Source: Flavobacteriales bacterium (GTDB lineage: Bacteria > Bacteroidota > Bacteroidia > Flavobacteriales_F > PHOS-HE28). Taken from it: a stretch of 64,000 nucleotides of DNA. A program made the translations under genes and the position numbers. Positions 47,446 through 57,518 of the stretch are shown here, piece after piece. The stretch is from assembly GCA_023382455.1 (NCBI GenBank), contig JAHDVX010000003.1, positions 87,597 through 151,596 of the forward strand. Direction: 5' to 3'. Positions within the stretch are counted from its first letter, which is position 1. The number at the start of each line of letters is the position of its first letter. The notes beneath the pieces were generated by a model, which was not told where the DNA came from, ran no database searches, and was given only the letters and a program-made list of their open reading frames with translations.

Positions 47446-47892
47446 ATGACCGCCACCATTGACGCCCCCTCCGTCGATAGCGCCGCGTTCCATGTCATGA
47501 TCGTGGACGATGAGGACGACTACCATCTGATCACCCGCATGATGCTCAAGAAAGCAGGCTTCACCGGCCGTTTCTCGGCATTCCTGGACCCCATGGAGGC
47601 CATCGAGCACCTGCGGTCCACGGGCGAGCGCCCCGATCTGCTCCTGGTGGACATCAACATGCCCGGTACCGACGGTTTCGAGTTCCTGCGGTCCTGCCAG
47701 AAGGATAGCCTGCTGGAATGCTCGGAGACCACCGTGGTGATGTGCTCCAGCAGCAACCACCCCACGGACCTGGACATGGCCCGCCAGCAGCCGTGCATCA
47801 GCGAGTACATCGAGAAGCCATTGACCACTGAACAATTCGCGCGCATCGCCGAAAGCATCGGCCAGCGCATCCAAGGCCGGAACCAAACATGA
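47446..47892 (+). CDS. Single-domain response regulator (first of pair)
   Basis: 148 residues. A receiver domain only, after a 15-residue lead: VMIVDDEDD, phospho-acceptor Asp69 (LLLVDINMPGTDGFEF), Ser/Thr region MCSSSNHP, Lys in IEKPLT. No output domain, so it probably signals by protein contact or phosphorelay. It starts 40 nt after the antiporter gene, and its stop overlaps the next start by 4 nt (ATGA). Confidence 0.92.
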   Translation: MTATIDAPSVDSAAFHVMIVDDEDDYHLITRMMLKKAGFTGRFSAFLDPMEAIEHLRSTGERPDLLLVDINMPGTDGFEFLRSCQKDSLLECSETTVVMCSSSNHPTDLDMARQQPCISEYIEKPLTTEQFARIAESIGQRIQGRNQT

Positions 47893-48257
47893 AAAAGATC
47901 CTGATCATCGAGGACGAGGCGATCATCTCCTTCGGCTACCGCCTGCAGCTGGAGCAAATGGGCTTCCACGTCACGGGCAGTGCAAGCAGCAGCGCCGAGG
48001 CGGAGCAAATGATCCGGGACGACCATCCGGATGCCATCATGATGGACGTCTACCTCAAGGGTGAGAAGACCGGCCTGGACCTGGCCCGAGAGATCCGCGC
48101 CAAGGACAACCTGCCGATCGTCTTCCTCACCGCCAGCAGCAAGCCGGAGATCGTGGAAGGCATCCGGCAGTTGAACGGCTGCCACTACCTGCTGAAGCCC
48201 GTCGACCCCGACGGACTGAACCAGGTGCTGCACCGGATCATGCATGAAACCGCCTGA
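47889..48257 (+). CDS. Single-domain response regulator (second of pair)
   Basis: 122 residues, receiver only: ILIIEDEAII, Asp53 (AIMMDVYLKGEKTGLDLARE), Thr in FLTASSKPEI, Lys in YLLKPVDPDGL. The KGEKTGLDLA loop and ExIISFGYRLQLEQ start resemble receivers of the CheY-like group that work with sensory proteins of the HWE/HisKA_2 type. Overlaps its neighbours on both sides (4 and 14 nt). Confidence 0.92.
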   Translation: MKKILIIEDEAIISFGYRLQLEQMGFHVTGSASSSAEAEQMIRDDHPDAIMMDVYLKGEKTGLDLAREIRAKDNLPIVFLTASSKPEIVEGIRQLNGCHYLLKPVDPDGLNQVLHRIMHETA

Positions 48258-48963
48258 ACTGGAAGGGCCGTTCAACCCGCTCGACAGCCGGCAGCGGAAC
48301 GAGCGGCTGCACCGGTTCGCCCACGCCCTGAAGAACCGTATGGGCGGAGTTTGGCAGGCCGCATCCCTGTTGCACGCCATGCCGCAGGGCCCGGAGCGGG
48401 ACATGCTCCTGGCCATGGCCGAAAAGAACTACTTCAACGCCGCCCGGGAACTGGAACAACTGCTGGATGATTTCCAGGTGCCGCGCGGCGTCGGCACGCT
48501 CCGGCGGGAACGCACCTCCCTCTCCCCGCTCCTTGATCGCTGCATCGGCCAGGTGGCCTTCCGCACGGTGAAAAAGGAACAGCGCGTGGACTTCACCGCC
48601 GCTGGCAACCCCGAGGTGGAAGGCGACAGCCAACTGTTGGAACAATTGTTCGGCGCCTTGCTTTCCAATGCCAGCAAGTTCTCCCCGAAGGGCACGGCCA
48701 TCAACGTACACCTGGGCGTGGAGGATGGACAAGCGGTGGTGGCGGTGACCGACCGTGGCGCGGGCCTTACGGAAGCCGACCTGCAGGAGGTGTTCATCCG
48801 CTTCGCCCTGCTGAGCACGCGCAGCACCGACGGCGAATCACAGGCGCGAAGCACGCTTGGGCGCGCCAAGCAATGGGCCGAGGCGCATGGCGGAAGCCTG
48901 GAGGTCCGTAGCGATGGCCCCGGGCAGGGCTCGGTGTTCACCGTGCGCCTGCCCTTGGCCTGA
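48244..48963 (+). CDS. Sensorless histidine kinase core
   Basis: 239 residues with no signal peptide, membrane helix, PAS or GAF domain. The dimerisation helix has the likely phospho-acceptor His27 in RFAHALKNRMGGVW. The ATPase part has an N box (LLSNASKFSPKG) and a DRGAG loop, but the G2 box is weak (STLGRAKQWAEAHGG for the usual GLGLAI). The start lies 14 nt inside the preceding regulator gene, so expression is tightly linked. Likely a cytosolic kinase or phosphatase for the two receivers. Confidence 0.85.
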   Translation: MKPPELEGPFNPLDSRQRNERLHRFAHALKNRMGGVWQAASLLHAMPQGPERDMLLAMAEKNYFNAARELEQLLDDFQVPRGVGTLRRERTSLSPLLDRCIGQVAFRTVKKEQRVDFTAAGNPEVEGDSQLLEQLFGALLSNASKFSPKGTAINVHLGVEDGQAVVAVTDRGAGLTEADLQEVFIRFALLSTRSTDGESQARSTLGRAKQWAEAHGGSLEVRSDGPGQGSVFTVRLPLA

Positions 48964-48971
48964 CCACGCGC

Positions 48972-49904
48972 TCACTCCCCGGCTACCCGGATCTTCTTGG
49001 CCACGCGTTGGCCGCGGCTGTTGAAGGCCACGTTGAACTCCAACATCATCCCCACGGAAAGTTCGGAGAATTCGATGCCTTCCAGGTCATCGTGCAGGAA
49101 GAACACGTTGTTGTCCGGGAAGCGGATGAACCCGTAACCGTTGTGCAGGCTCATCACCTCGCCGGTATACCGTTCCTCATCGGACTGGTCGAACGTTGGC
49201 GCCGGCCGGTCGGGGTCGCCCTCGCGCGGCATGGATTCCTTTAGCACGAACATGTCCCGGATCACTTCGTCATCCTCGCGCAGGCCCGCATCCACCAGCT
49301 CCGCCATTTCCAAGGGGTAGCTCACCGCATTCCACAGGTCGGTGCTGGTCTTGGTGGTCTGCACCTCGCCCGTGGCCTCGTCGGTGTACTCGTAATCCCA
49401 CCCCAGCAGCATGGTCTTGCAGCCCAAGCCGTGCAACTTGCGCACCAGGGGCACATGGTCGCCGTCGCTGGCGATCAGGGCCACCACGTCGAACCGCTTG
49501 TACATGCAGAGCTCGAAGGTCTCCAGGGCCATCAGCACATCAATGCCCTTCTCCCGCTTGCGCCCCATCAAGTCCTTCACGGGCAGGTAGTGCGTCTGCA
49601 CCCCGTTGTACATCAGTACATCGTCGAACACGCGGTCGTAGTAAAGCTGGTTGGCCTTCTCGTTGGCGTCCTTGGCCACGAAACGCCCGCGGAAGAAATG
49701 GGAGTCCACGATGTGGCACAGGCTGGGCCGGGTGCCTTCCCGCTCGGCCACCATCTGCTTGATGAACTCGTGGACCCCGCCGATGTGAAGCCTGCGGCGG
49801 TGGTGGTGCACGTAATTGTAGTAGTTGCTCACATGCGTGAAATAACTGCCGTCATAAAAAACGCCGACCTTGACCGCAGGATTGGGTGAAGAATGGGATG
49901 CCAT
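48972..49904 (-). CDS. NYN-domain (LabA/DUF88) putative nuclease fused to a cold-shock domain
   Basis: 310 residues. NYN/PIN-like domain at about 10-195 with the expected acidic residues: VFYDGSYF (Asp18), KGIDVLMALETFEL, and VALIASDGDHVPLVRKL. A linker of about 50 acidic residues follows, then a cold-shock-type OB fold (about 240-305: TGEVMSLHNGYGFIRFPDNN, VFFLHDDL). NYN domains are predicted RNases; the cold-shock module would bind RNA. Convergent with the kinase gene (8 nt between). A TACCTTTG promoter lies 26 nt upstream. Confidence 0.9.
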   Translation of the reverse strand: MASHSSPNPAVKVGVFYDGSYFTHVSNYYNYVHHHRRRLHIGGVHEFIKQMVAEREGTRPSLCHIVDSHFFRGRFVAKDANEKANQLYYDRVFDDVLMYNGVQTHYLPVKDLMGRKREKGIDVLMALETFELCMYKRFDVVALIASDGDHVPLVRKLHGLGCKTMLLGWDYEYTDEATGEVQTTKTSTDLWNAVSYPLEMAELVDAGLREDDEVIRDMFVLKESMPREGDPDRPAPTFDQSDEERYTGEVMSLHNGYGFIRFPDNNVFFLHDDLEGIEFSELSVGMMLEFNVAFNSRGQRVAKKIRVAGE

Positions 49905-49908
49905 GTGT

Positions 49909-49938
49909 GATAAGGGTTATCATGAATACACAAAGGTA
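49909..49938 (-). promoter_or_regulatory. Promoter and leader palindrome of the NYN gene
   Basis: TACCTTTG on the minus strand (49931-49938) is a perfect -7 box. Between it and the ATG lies the palindrome GATAAgggTTATC (49909-49921), a possible operator or leader hairpin. Confidence 0.55.
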
Positions 49939-50004
49939 TTGGCATCAGTACGAAACAAGCATCACCGTTGCTTAAAATTAGCAGGCCCAACCACTGGCCC
50001 CCGC

Positions 50005-50012
50005 TACCTTTC
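50005..50012 (+). promoter_or_regulatory. Promoter -7-like box (TACCTTTC), 4 nt before a start codon
   Basis: TACCTTTC, then GGCC and the ATG at 50017. Predicts a leaderless mRNA. Confidence 0.5.
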
Positions 50013-50016
50013 GGCC

Positions 50017-50577
50017 ATGCGCGTGCTGACCACCCTGCTCTTTTCAGCCCTCCTGCTCCCGGCCCGCCCGCAAACGGCGCCGATGGACGGGCCGCGCAGG
50101 CTGGTGATCGCTGAGGACATCGCCCTGCCGATGTCCAGCACCCAGGTGGAGCAGGCGGTGCGCAAGGCCTGGCCATTCTCCTTCGGCCTGGAGCCGGGTG
50201 CCGGTCCGCTTCCGGCCGAGGCCGTCAACGGCCGGTTCGAGGCCGATGCCCGCTTCAACTTCCGCAGCACGGCGACCAATTCCCGGCTTCAATCCCTGGG
50301 AGTGGTCAACTACCACATCAGCATCCGGGCGGGCAACGGGCAGTGCAAGGTGCTGATCAGCCAGTTCGACCACACGGGAAACCGCAATGCACCGGGCGGG
50401 GCGGTGAACCTGGGGCCCCTCTACGCTGGGGAACGGCCTCCGGACCGCATACCGGGCATTAGCATGGGCACGGCTACCCGCCTGCACAAGGACATGCGCG
50501 ACCAGGTGAGCGACCACCTGCAAAAAGTACTCAAAGCCTTCGCCGCCCAGCTTCGCAAGGCCGCGAGCCCGGAGTAA
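50017..50577 (+). CDS. Exported DUF4468-like protein
   Basis: 186 residues from the ATG at 50017. Signal peptide (about 1-19, LLPARPQTA). The mature part contains LVIAEDIALPMSSTQVEQAV and NYHISIRAGNGQCKVLISQF, which resembles the DUF4468/TBP-like fold of small exported Bacteroidota proteins; this assignment is tentative. The C-terminal helix (DQVSDHLQKVLKAFAAQLRK) is amphipathic. Followed 44 nt later by a histidine kinase in the same direction. Confidence 0.75.
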   Translation: MRVLTTLLFSALLLPARPQTAPMDGPRRLVIAEDIALPMSSTQVEQAVRKAWPFSFGLEPGAGPLPAEAVNGRFEADARFNFRSTATNSRLQSLGVVNYHISIRAGNGQCKVLISQFDHTGNRNAPGGAVNLGPLYAGERPPDRIPGISMGTATRLHKDMRDQVSDHLQKVLKAFAAQLRKAASPE

Positions 50578-50621
50578 CGGTTTGGCGCATTCACGCGTTG
50601 AAGGGGCACAAACCCTTTCCC

Positions 50622-51932
50622 GTGAAGAAGCAACCCTGGCGTGTCCTGCCCCTGGTGGCCATCATTCTGGCCATTTCCTTCGTTGCCTGGGACCTTGCCC
50701 TGATGACCAGGGCCACGCGCGCCCAGCAGCGATTGGAGGGCCACATGGACCAGCTTGACGCGTTGAGCAAACTGGGCACCATCCTGGACGATCTGCTGCT
50801 GGCCCACCAGCAGGACGTGAAGAACAACGGACGCGCCTGGTCCACCTGGCTGGAACGAACCGAAGGCCAAGTGGCCGAACAGCTGGACCGGGTGCCCGGC
50901 GTACCCGGCATCCATGAGCTCCGCGCCCAACTCCGCGTGGACCTTGCGGCCTGTGATTCCATGCACCGGGAGGTGCTGAACCTGCACACCGATCCTGCCG
51001 CCGCTGAAATGGCCGACGCCGTTTTCGCCCTGGTGATGCAGCGGGCCCGCAACCACGTGGAGGCCACTGCCCGCCTGGTCCACACGGACGGTCTGGCCCG
51101 GGAGACCGCCGGCCTCAGCAGCCAATGGTCCGAGGCACAATGGCTGCTTGGCATGGCCAGCCTGCTGGCCTTGGCCTGCGCCCTCCTGGTGGGATATGCC
51201 TCGCGGCTGCTCGACCGTACCCGCGAACGCTCCGAACTGCTGGCCCGAACCGGGGAGGAACTGGAACAGCGCAACCGGGAACTGCGCGAAACCATGCTCA
51301 GCAAGGAAGAAAAGGAGGTGATGCTCAAGGAGATCCACCACCGCGTGAAGAACAACCTGCAGATCGTGCGGAGCCTGATCCGTTTCCAGACCGACAAGGT
51401 GAGCGACCCGCGCACCATGGAGCTCTTCAATGAATGCGTGAACCGCGTGGGCGCCATGGCCCTGGTGCATGAGCAGACCTACCTGAGCAAGGACCTGGCC
51501 AACATCGATGTCTCCAACTACCTCAACAGCCTGATCCGCGACCTGGTGGCCGCCTACAACATCCGGGTGAAACTGCGGATGGACGTGGACATCCGGGTGA
51601 AGACCCTCGGTGTGGACACCCTGACGCCGCTGGGCCTGTTGATCAATGAAGTAATCAGCAACAGCTTCAAGCATGCCTTCACCGGCCGCCAGGAAGGTAC
51701 CATCATCGTGCACCTCAGCGGCACGGAGGAGGGTGGCCTCTTCCTGCGCGTGGGGGACGATGGAGTGGGCCTGCGCGACGGCGGGCGTTGGGAAAAACCC
51801 AAGAGCCTCGGCATGGAGCTGATCCACACCTTGGCGGGCCAGCTCAATGCCACCATGTCGCTTCAACCCGGGCCCGGCCTGGTGTATGAGATGATCTCCC
51901 GTCCGGAGACCGAGATCCGCCGCAGGGCGTGA
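50622..51932 (+). CDS. Sensor histidine kinase, HisKA_2 type, with periplasmic helical domain
   Basis: 436 residues from the GTG at 50622 (MKKQPWRV...); a TTG at 50598 would add eight. Two membrane helices (about 7-27 and 175-198) flank a helical periplasmic part of about 145 residues, like CHASE3-type sensors. A cytosolic coiled coil leads to the kinase: LKEIHHRVKNNLQIVRSLIR (phospho-acceptor His near 238), LLINEVISNSFKHAF, and the ATP loops DDGVGL and SLGMELIHTL. No regulator lies next to it; the two single receivers 3 kb upstream are candidate partners. Confidence 0.9.
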   Translation: MKKQPWRVLPLVAIILAISFVAWDLALMTRATRAQQRLEGHMDQLDALSKLGTILDDLLLAHQQDVKNNGRAWSTWLERTEGQVAEQLDRVPGVPGIHELRAQLRVDLAACDSMHREVLNLHTDPAAAEMADAVFALVMQRARNHVEATARLVHTDGLARETAGLSSQWSEAQWLLGMASLLALACALLVGYASRLLDRTRERSELLARTGEELEQRNRELRETMLSKEEKEVMLKEIHHRVKNNLQIVRSLIRFQTDKVSDPRTMELFNECVNRVGAMALVHEQTYLSKDLANIDVSNYLNSLIRDLVAAYNIRVKLRMDVDIRVKTLGVDTLTPLGLLINEVISNSFKHAFTGRQEGTIIVHLSGTEEGGLFLRVGDDGVGLRDGGRWEKPKSLGMELIHTLAGQLNATMSLQPGPGLVYEMISRPETEIRRRA

Positions 51933-51986
51933 GCAGGTCCTTTCCCTCCCCGAAAGACCAAGGGCCGGCCCGATGAAGGCCGGTCC

Positions 51987-51994
51987 TACTTTTG
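51987..51994 (+). promoter_or_regulatory. Promoter -7 box (TACTTTTG)
   Basis: A perfect TAnnTTTG match, 18 nt before the ATG of the prolyl oligopeptidase gene. Confidence 0.55.
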
Positions 51995-52012
51995 GCCCCC
52001 AATCCCGTGGCC

Positions 52013-54190
<2,178 letters not shown>

Positions 54191-54212
54191 TCACGGCCGG
54201 ATCTTCCTTCCG

Positions 54213-54241
54213 AAAGCCCCGGTGCCGTGCATCGGGGCTTT
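54213..54241 (+). terminator. Terminator after prolyl oligopeptidase
   Basis: AAAGCCCCG / CGGGGCTTT perfect 9-bp stem, 11-nt loop, followed by TTGCC. Confidence 0.8.
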
Positions 54242-54249
54242 TGCCTACT

Positions 54250-54402
54250 GAGGCGGCATGAAAGAAACGGACGGTTCAAGGGTGTGAGAGTGCGAGAGGA
54301 GCCGCCCTCTCACTCTCGCACTCTCTCACTCTCTCACCCTCTCATCCTCTCACCCTCGCACCCTCGCACCCTCGTACCCTCGCACCCTCGCACTCTTGAA
54401 CC
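54250..54402 (+). repeat. Dispersed leader-plus-octamer repeat F, long copy (F2)
   Basis: The leader GAGGCGGCATGAAAGAAACG then GACGGTTCAAGGGTGTGAG (54250-54289) is nearly identical to the minus-strand copy at 281-360. From 54307 to 54402 there are 12 units of 8 bp, consensus CTCKCACY, changing gradually from CTCTCACT to CTCGCACC. Between the two lies GAGAGGAGCCGCCCTC. It fills the gap between the terminator and the next promoter. Confidence 0.85.
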
Positions 54403-54507
54403 TTTGCACCACATCGTTCTTCCACCGAATGGAAAAAGAGAACGGATCTTCCCCACCGGCTCAGTAGCTGGTACCTGAAGGCACGCGGACAGGCTCCCCC
54501 CTTCCCC

Positions 54508-54515
54508 TACTTTCG
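54508..54515 (+). promoter_or_regulatory. Promoter -7-like box (TACTTTCG), 4 nt before a start codon
   Basis: TACTTTCG, then CCTC and the ATG of the CoA-transferase gene. Predicts a leaderless mRNA. Confidence 0.5.
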
Positions 54516-54519
54516 CCTC

Positions 54520-55587
54520 ATGTTCAAGGACCTGCTCGTGATCGAGACCGCCGGCGTGCTTGCCGGGCCTGCTGCCGGCCTGTTCTTTGCCGAACTGGGC
54601 GCCCGGGTGGTGAAGATCGAGAACCCTCACAGCGGCGGCGACGTGACACGGAAGTGGAAGCTGCCTACCGAGGACCCTGCCAACCCGGTGAGCGCCTACT
54701 TCAGCAGCGTGAACCATGCCAAGGAACACCGCTTCCTGGACCTGACGCAGGCCGCTGACCGCGCGGCATTCGATGAATTGGCGGCCCAGGCCGATGTGTT
54801 GATCAGCAACCACATGGACAAGGACGCGGAGAAACTGGGGCTGGGACATGAGCGCTTGAGGAAGCTGAATGCAAGGCTCATCCACGGCCACATCCGCGGC
54901 TACGCCGAAGATCCCGCACGGCCCGCCTATGATGTGGTACTGCAAGCGGAGAGCGGCTACATGGGCATGACGGGAACGGATGCAGCACACTTGGCCAAGG
55001 TGCCCGTGGCCTTGATCGACATCCTGGCCGCGCACCAGTTGAAGGAAGGCCTGTTATTGGCGCTGATGCAACGGGCAACAAGCAGCAAGGGCGCCTACGT
55101 GGAAGTGAGCCTGGAGGAAGCCGCCCTCACCGGCCTGGTGAACCAGGCCACCAACTGGCTGATGGCCGGGCAGGTGGCCCGGCCCCTGGGCACCCTGCAC
55201 CCCAACATCGCCCCTTACGGTGAGGTGTTCGCCTGCTTGGATGGTGGGCGCATCGTTTTGGCCGTGGGCAGCGATGCCCAGTTCCGCTCGCTGTGCGCGG
55301 TGCTGGGTTTGCCGGAATTGGCGTCCGATGCGCGCTTCCGCACCAATGCGGGCCGGGTGGGGAACCGTGCTGGCTTGGCGGAGGCCTTGGCAGCGCAATT
55401 GGCAACCATGGAAAGGGACGTGTTGCTCGAGCAATTGCGGGCGGCCAACGTGCCGGCCGGCGCCGTGCGCAGCATCGATGAGGCGCTGGGCACCTCCGTG
55501 GCGAAGCGCATGGTGCTCGAAGGCTTGATCGATGGATCAGCGACACGGAGGATCAGCGGAAATGCCTTCCGCATCCAGTTCCACTGA
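54520..55587 (+). CDS. Family III CoA-transferase (CaiB/BaiF type)
   Basis: 355 residues. N-terminal Rossmann part (ETAGVLAGPAAGLFFAELGA, VVKIENPHSGGDVTRKW), LNARLIHGHIRGYAE, the YDVVLQAESGYMGMTG block, and the catalytic Asp167 in VPVALIDILAAHQL. Family III enzymes move CoA between carboxylic acids through aspartyl-CoA intermediates. Slightly shorter than average (about 400), because the C-terminal part is compact. Substrate unknown; no fatty-acid or carnitine genes adjoin it. Confidence 0.9.
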   Translation: MFKDLLVIETAGVLAGPAAGLFFAELGARVVKIENPHSGGDVTRKWKLPTEDPANPVSAYFSSVNHAKEHRFLDLTQAADRAAFDELAAQADVLISNHMDKDAEKLGLGHERLRKLNARLIHGHIRGYAEDPARPAYDVVLQAESGYMGMTGTDAAHLAKVPVALIDILAAHQLKEGLLLALMQRATSSKGAYVEVSLEEAALTGLVNQATNWLMAGQVARPLGTLHPNIAPYGEVFACLDGGRIVLAVGSDAQFRSLCAVLGLPELASDARFRTNAGRVGNRAGLAEALAAQLATMERDVLLEQLRAANVPAGAVRSIDEALGTSVAKRMVLEGLIDGSATRRISGNAFRIQFH

Positions 55588-55612
55588 ACACCGCACGTAG
55601 CCGCGCAAGCTT

Positions 55613-56173
55613 CTATCTCCCGGCCTTTCGTTCGCGCTTCAGCTCCCGGGCCACCACGTGGGCCAATTGATCCGCCTCGGCCTTGGTGAGCCCGCGCCCC
55701 ATGGCCACCTTCTTCCCTTGGTACTCGAAACCCAGGCGTTCGGCACCGCGCGTCCAGAAGGAATCGCTCATCTGCCATTTCCAGGAGGCCTCATCCATAT
55801 TCAGCAGTCCGAAGCGCTGGATGTTGGCGATGAAGTAGCGGTTGGCCCGCCCGTAGCCGAAGAGGCTGTCCTTCACGGTAAGCTCTCCGTCCAGGATGCG
55901 CCAGAGCTCGAAGCCCTTGGTGCGCCAGAGCACCACGCGCAGGATGCGCAGTTCGAAATAGGCCCAGAAGGCGATCATCACCAGCAGCGGCATGCGCATG
56001 TGCGGGTCGGTGTTGCGGAATGCCTCGTAGATGAATGCGGCGCCGCACAGGGTCCACGCCACCAGCCAGCCGATCAGCATGTACTGCTGTGTGCGGGGCA
56101 GGCGATTGCTGATCACCACGGAAGTGCCCTCGCCCTGGCGCTCCACGCTCACTCGCTCACTGATGAACTCCAT
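55613..56173 (-). CDS. Membrane protein of unknown function downstream of bshA
   Basis: 186 residues. Two membrane helices (about 30-50 and 62-80) between a polar N-terminus and a cytosolic PH-like domain (FELWRILDGELTVKDSLFGY, FIANIQRFGLL, then LGFEYQGKKVAMGRGLTKAE). The last part (TKAEADQLAHVVARELKRER) is typical of proteins that measure 'gyrase-inhibitor-like' PH folds. No named family recognised. Its start lies inside the end of bshA (17-nt overlap), so it is coexpressed with it; a link to thiol metabolism is only suggested by that. Confidence 0.78.
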   Translation of the reverse strand: MEFISERVSVERQGEGTSVVISNRLPRTQQYMLIGWLVAWTLCGAAFIYEAFRNTDPHMRMPLLVMIAFWAYFELRILRVVLWRTKGFELWRILDGELTVKDSLFGYGRANRYFIANIQRFGLLNMDEASWKWQMSDSFWTRGAERLGFEYQGKKVAMGRGLTKAEADQLAHVVARELKRERKAGR

Positions 56174-57305
56174 TCGTCCTCACCTTTTCCACCACTTGCT
56201 CATACAGGGCCTCGTACCGTGGCAACACCTTGGCGATATCGAAGCGGGCGGCACCTTCCAACGCCCCGGTCCGGAAGCGCTGCAACGTGGTTTGGTCCTT
56301 GAGTATGGCGAGCACATTCCCCGCCATGCCTTGAACATCCCCTACGGGGTTCAGCAGGCCGGACACCCCGTGCTCCACCACTTCCGGAGTGCCGCCGGTG
56401 TTGGTGCTCACCACGGGCACCCCGCAGGCCATGGCTTCCAAGGCAGCCAAGCCGAAACTCTCCGTCTCGCTCGCCTGCACGAACAGGTCGCAGCTGGCCA
56501 CCACCGCGTCCGGCTCGGTCATCTTGCCCAGGAACAGCACGTCGCCGCACGTGCCGTTGGCGCGGCATAAGGCCTCCGCCGCTTGGCGGTCCGGCCCGTC
56601 GCCGATCAGGAGCAGCCTGGCCGGCATGCGTCCGTGCACTTCCAGGAACACCTTGAGCACATCCAGCACGCGCTTCACCGGGCGGAAGTTGCTCACGTGC
56701 ACCAGCAGCTTCTCTCCGTTCGGTGCGAACCGTTGCCGCAGCGACCGGTCCGGCTGCCCACCGTAGCGCTCCGTGCGGATGAAATTGGGGATCACTTCGA
56801 TGTCCCGCTTCACCGGAAAATGTTCAAAGGTCTCCCTCCGCAGGCTTTCCGAGACCGCCGTGACGGCCGTACTGTGCTCAATGGCGTAGGTGATCACCGG
56901 CTCGAAGCTCGGATCGCGCCCCACCAGGGTGATGTCCGTGCCGTGCAACGTGGTGATGAACGGGATGTGGATGCCTTTGCCCCGCAGGATCTGCTGGGCC
57001 ATCCAGGCGGCGGAAGCATGCGGAATGGCGTAGTGCACGTGCAACAGGTCCAGCTGCTCGTGCAGGACCACGTCCACCAGCTTGCTGGTGAGCACGAGCT
57101 CGTAGGGCTGGTAATCGAAGAGCGGGTAATCGCTCACCCGCACCTCGTGGTAGAAGATGTTGGCGATGTCCCGCCCGAGGCGCACAGGCCGGTCGTAGGT
57201 GATGAAATGGACCACGTGGCCTTCCGCAGCCAAGGCGAGGCCCAGCTCCGTGGCCACCACCCCCGAGCCGCCGAAAGTGGGATAGCAGACAATACCGATG
57301 CGCAT
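56157..57305 (-). CDS. bshA: N-acetyl-alpha-D-glucosaminyl L-malate synthase BshA
   Basis: 382 residues. First enzyme of bacillithiol synthesis: joins UDP-GlcNAc and malate. GT4 glycosyltransferase with the characteristic start IGIVCYPTFGGSGVVATELG, HFITYDRPVRL, DLLHVHYAIPHASAAWMAQQ, VSNFRPVKRV and the retaining-GT motif ETESFGLAALEAMACGVPVV. The promoter-like box GACCTTTG lies 22 nt upstream and is the same octamer (and next four bases) as in front of ahpC. bshC is 48 kb away on the same strand. Confidence 0.95.
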   Translation of the reverse strand: MRIGIVCYPTFGGSGVVATELGLALAAEGHVVHFITYDRPVRLGRDIANIFYHEVRVSDYPLFDYQPYELVLTSKLVDVVLHEQLDLLHVHYAIPHASAAWMAQQILRGKGIHIPFITTLHGTDITLVGRDPSFEPVITYAIEHSTAVTAVSESLRRETFEHFPVKRDIEVIPNFIRTERYGGQPDRSLRQRFAPNGEKLLVHVSNFRPVKRVLDVLKVFLEVHGRMPARLLLIGDGPDRQAAEALCRANGTCGDVLFLGKMTEPDAVVASCDLFVQASETESFGLAALEAMACGVPVVSTNTGGTPEVVEHGVSGLLNPVGDVQGMAGNVLAILKDQTTLQRFRTGALEGAARFDIAKVLPRYEALYEQVVEKVRTNGVHQ

Positions 57306-57327
57306 GTTGAATTCCGGATAGGCGGTG

Positions 57328-57335
57328 CAAAGGTC
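57328..57335 (-). promoter_or_regulatory. bshA promoter -7-like box (GACCTTTG)
   Basis: GACCTTTGCACC on the minus strand, identical over 12 bases to the ahpC promoter region (13896-13907). Confidence 0.5.
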
Positions 57336-57485
57336 GGCACCAATGCCAAACGGACTGACCCGTTCCCGGTGTGTCCTTGCAGGACCATACCGGTTAGCGC
57401 CGTGGACCGGTGCAGCCCGCCGTTCGTACGGAGGTGGTCCCTGGCCCGTTCAGGACAATTCCAAGGTGCTTCCACCGCCCCTCCG

Positions 57486-57493
57486 TACCTTCG
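57486..57493 (+). promoter_or_regulatory. Promoter -7-like box (TACCTTCG)
   Basis: TACCTTCG, 25 nt before the ATG of the alpha-oxoamine synthase gene. Confidence 0.5.
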
Positions 57494-57518
57494 CCGCCCG
57501 GATTATTCCGTATCCATC

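Noticed and set aside
49909-49921. GATAAgggTTATC as a strong operator
   Set aside because: Only one copy, short, and in the leader; kept as a note within the promoter entry, not as a separate regulatory system.
54301-54402. Possible CRISPR or coding low-complexity tract
   Set aside because: Period of 8 bp with no spacers, in frame with nothing; it is a simple octamer array.
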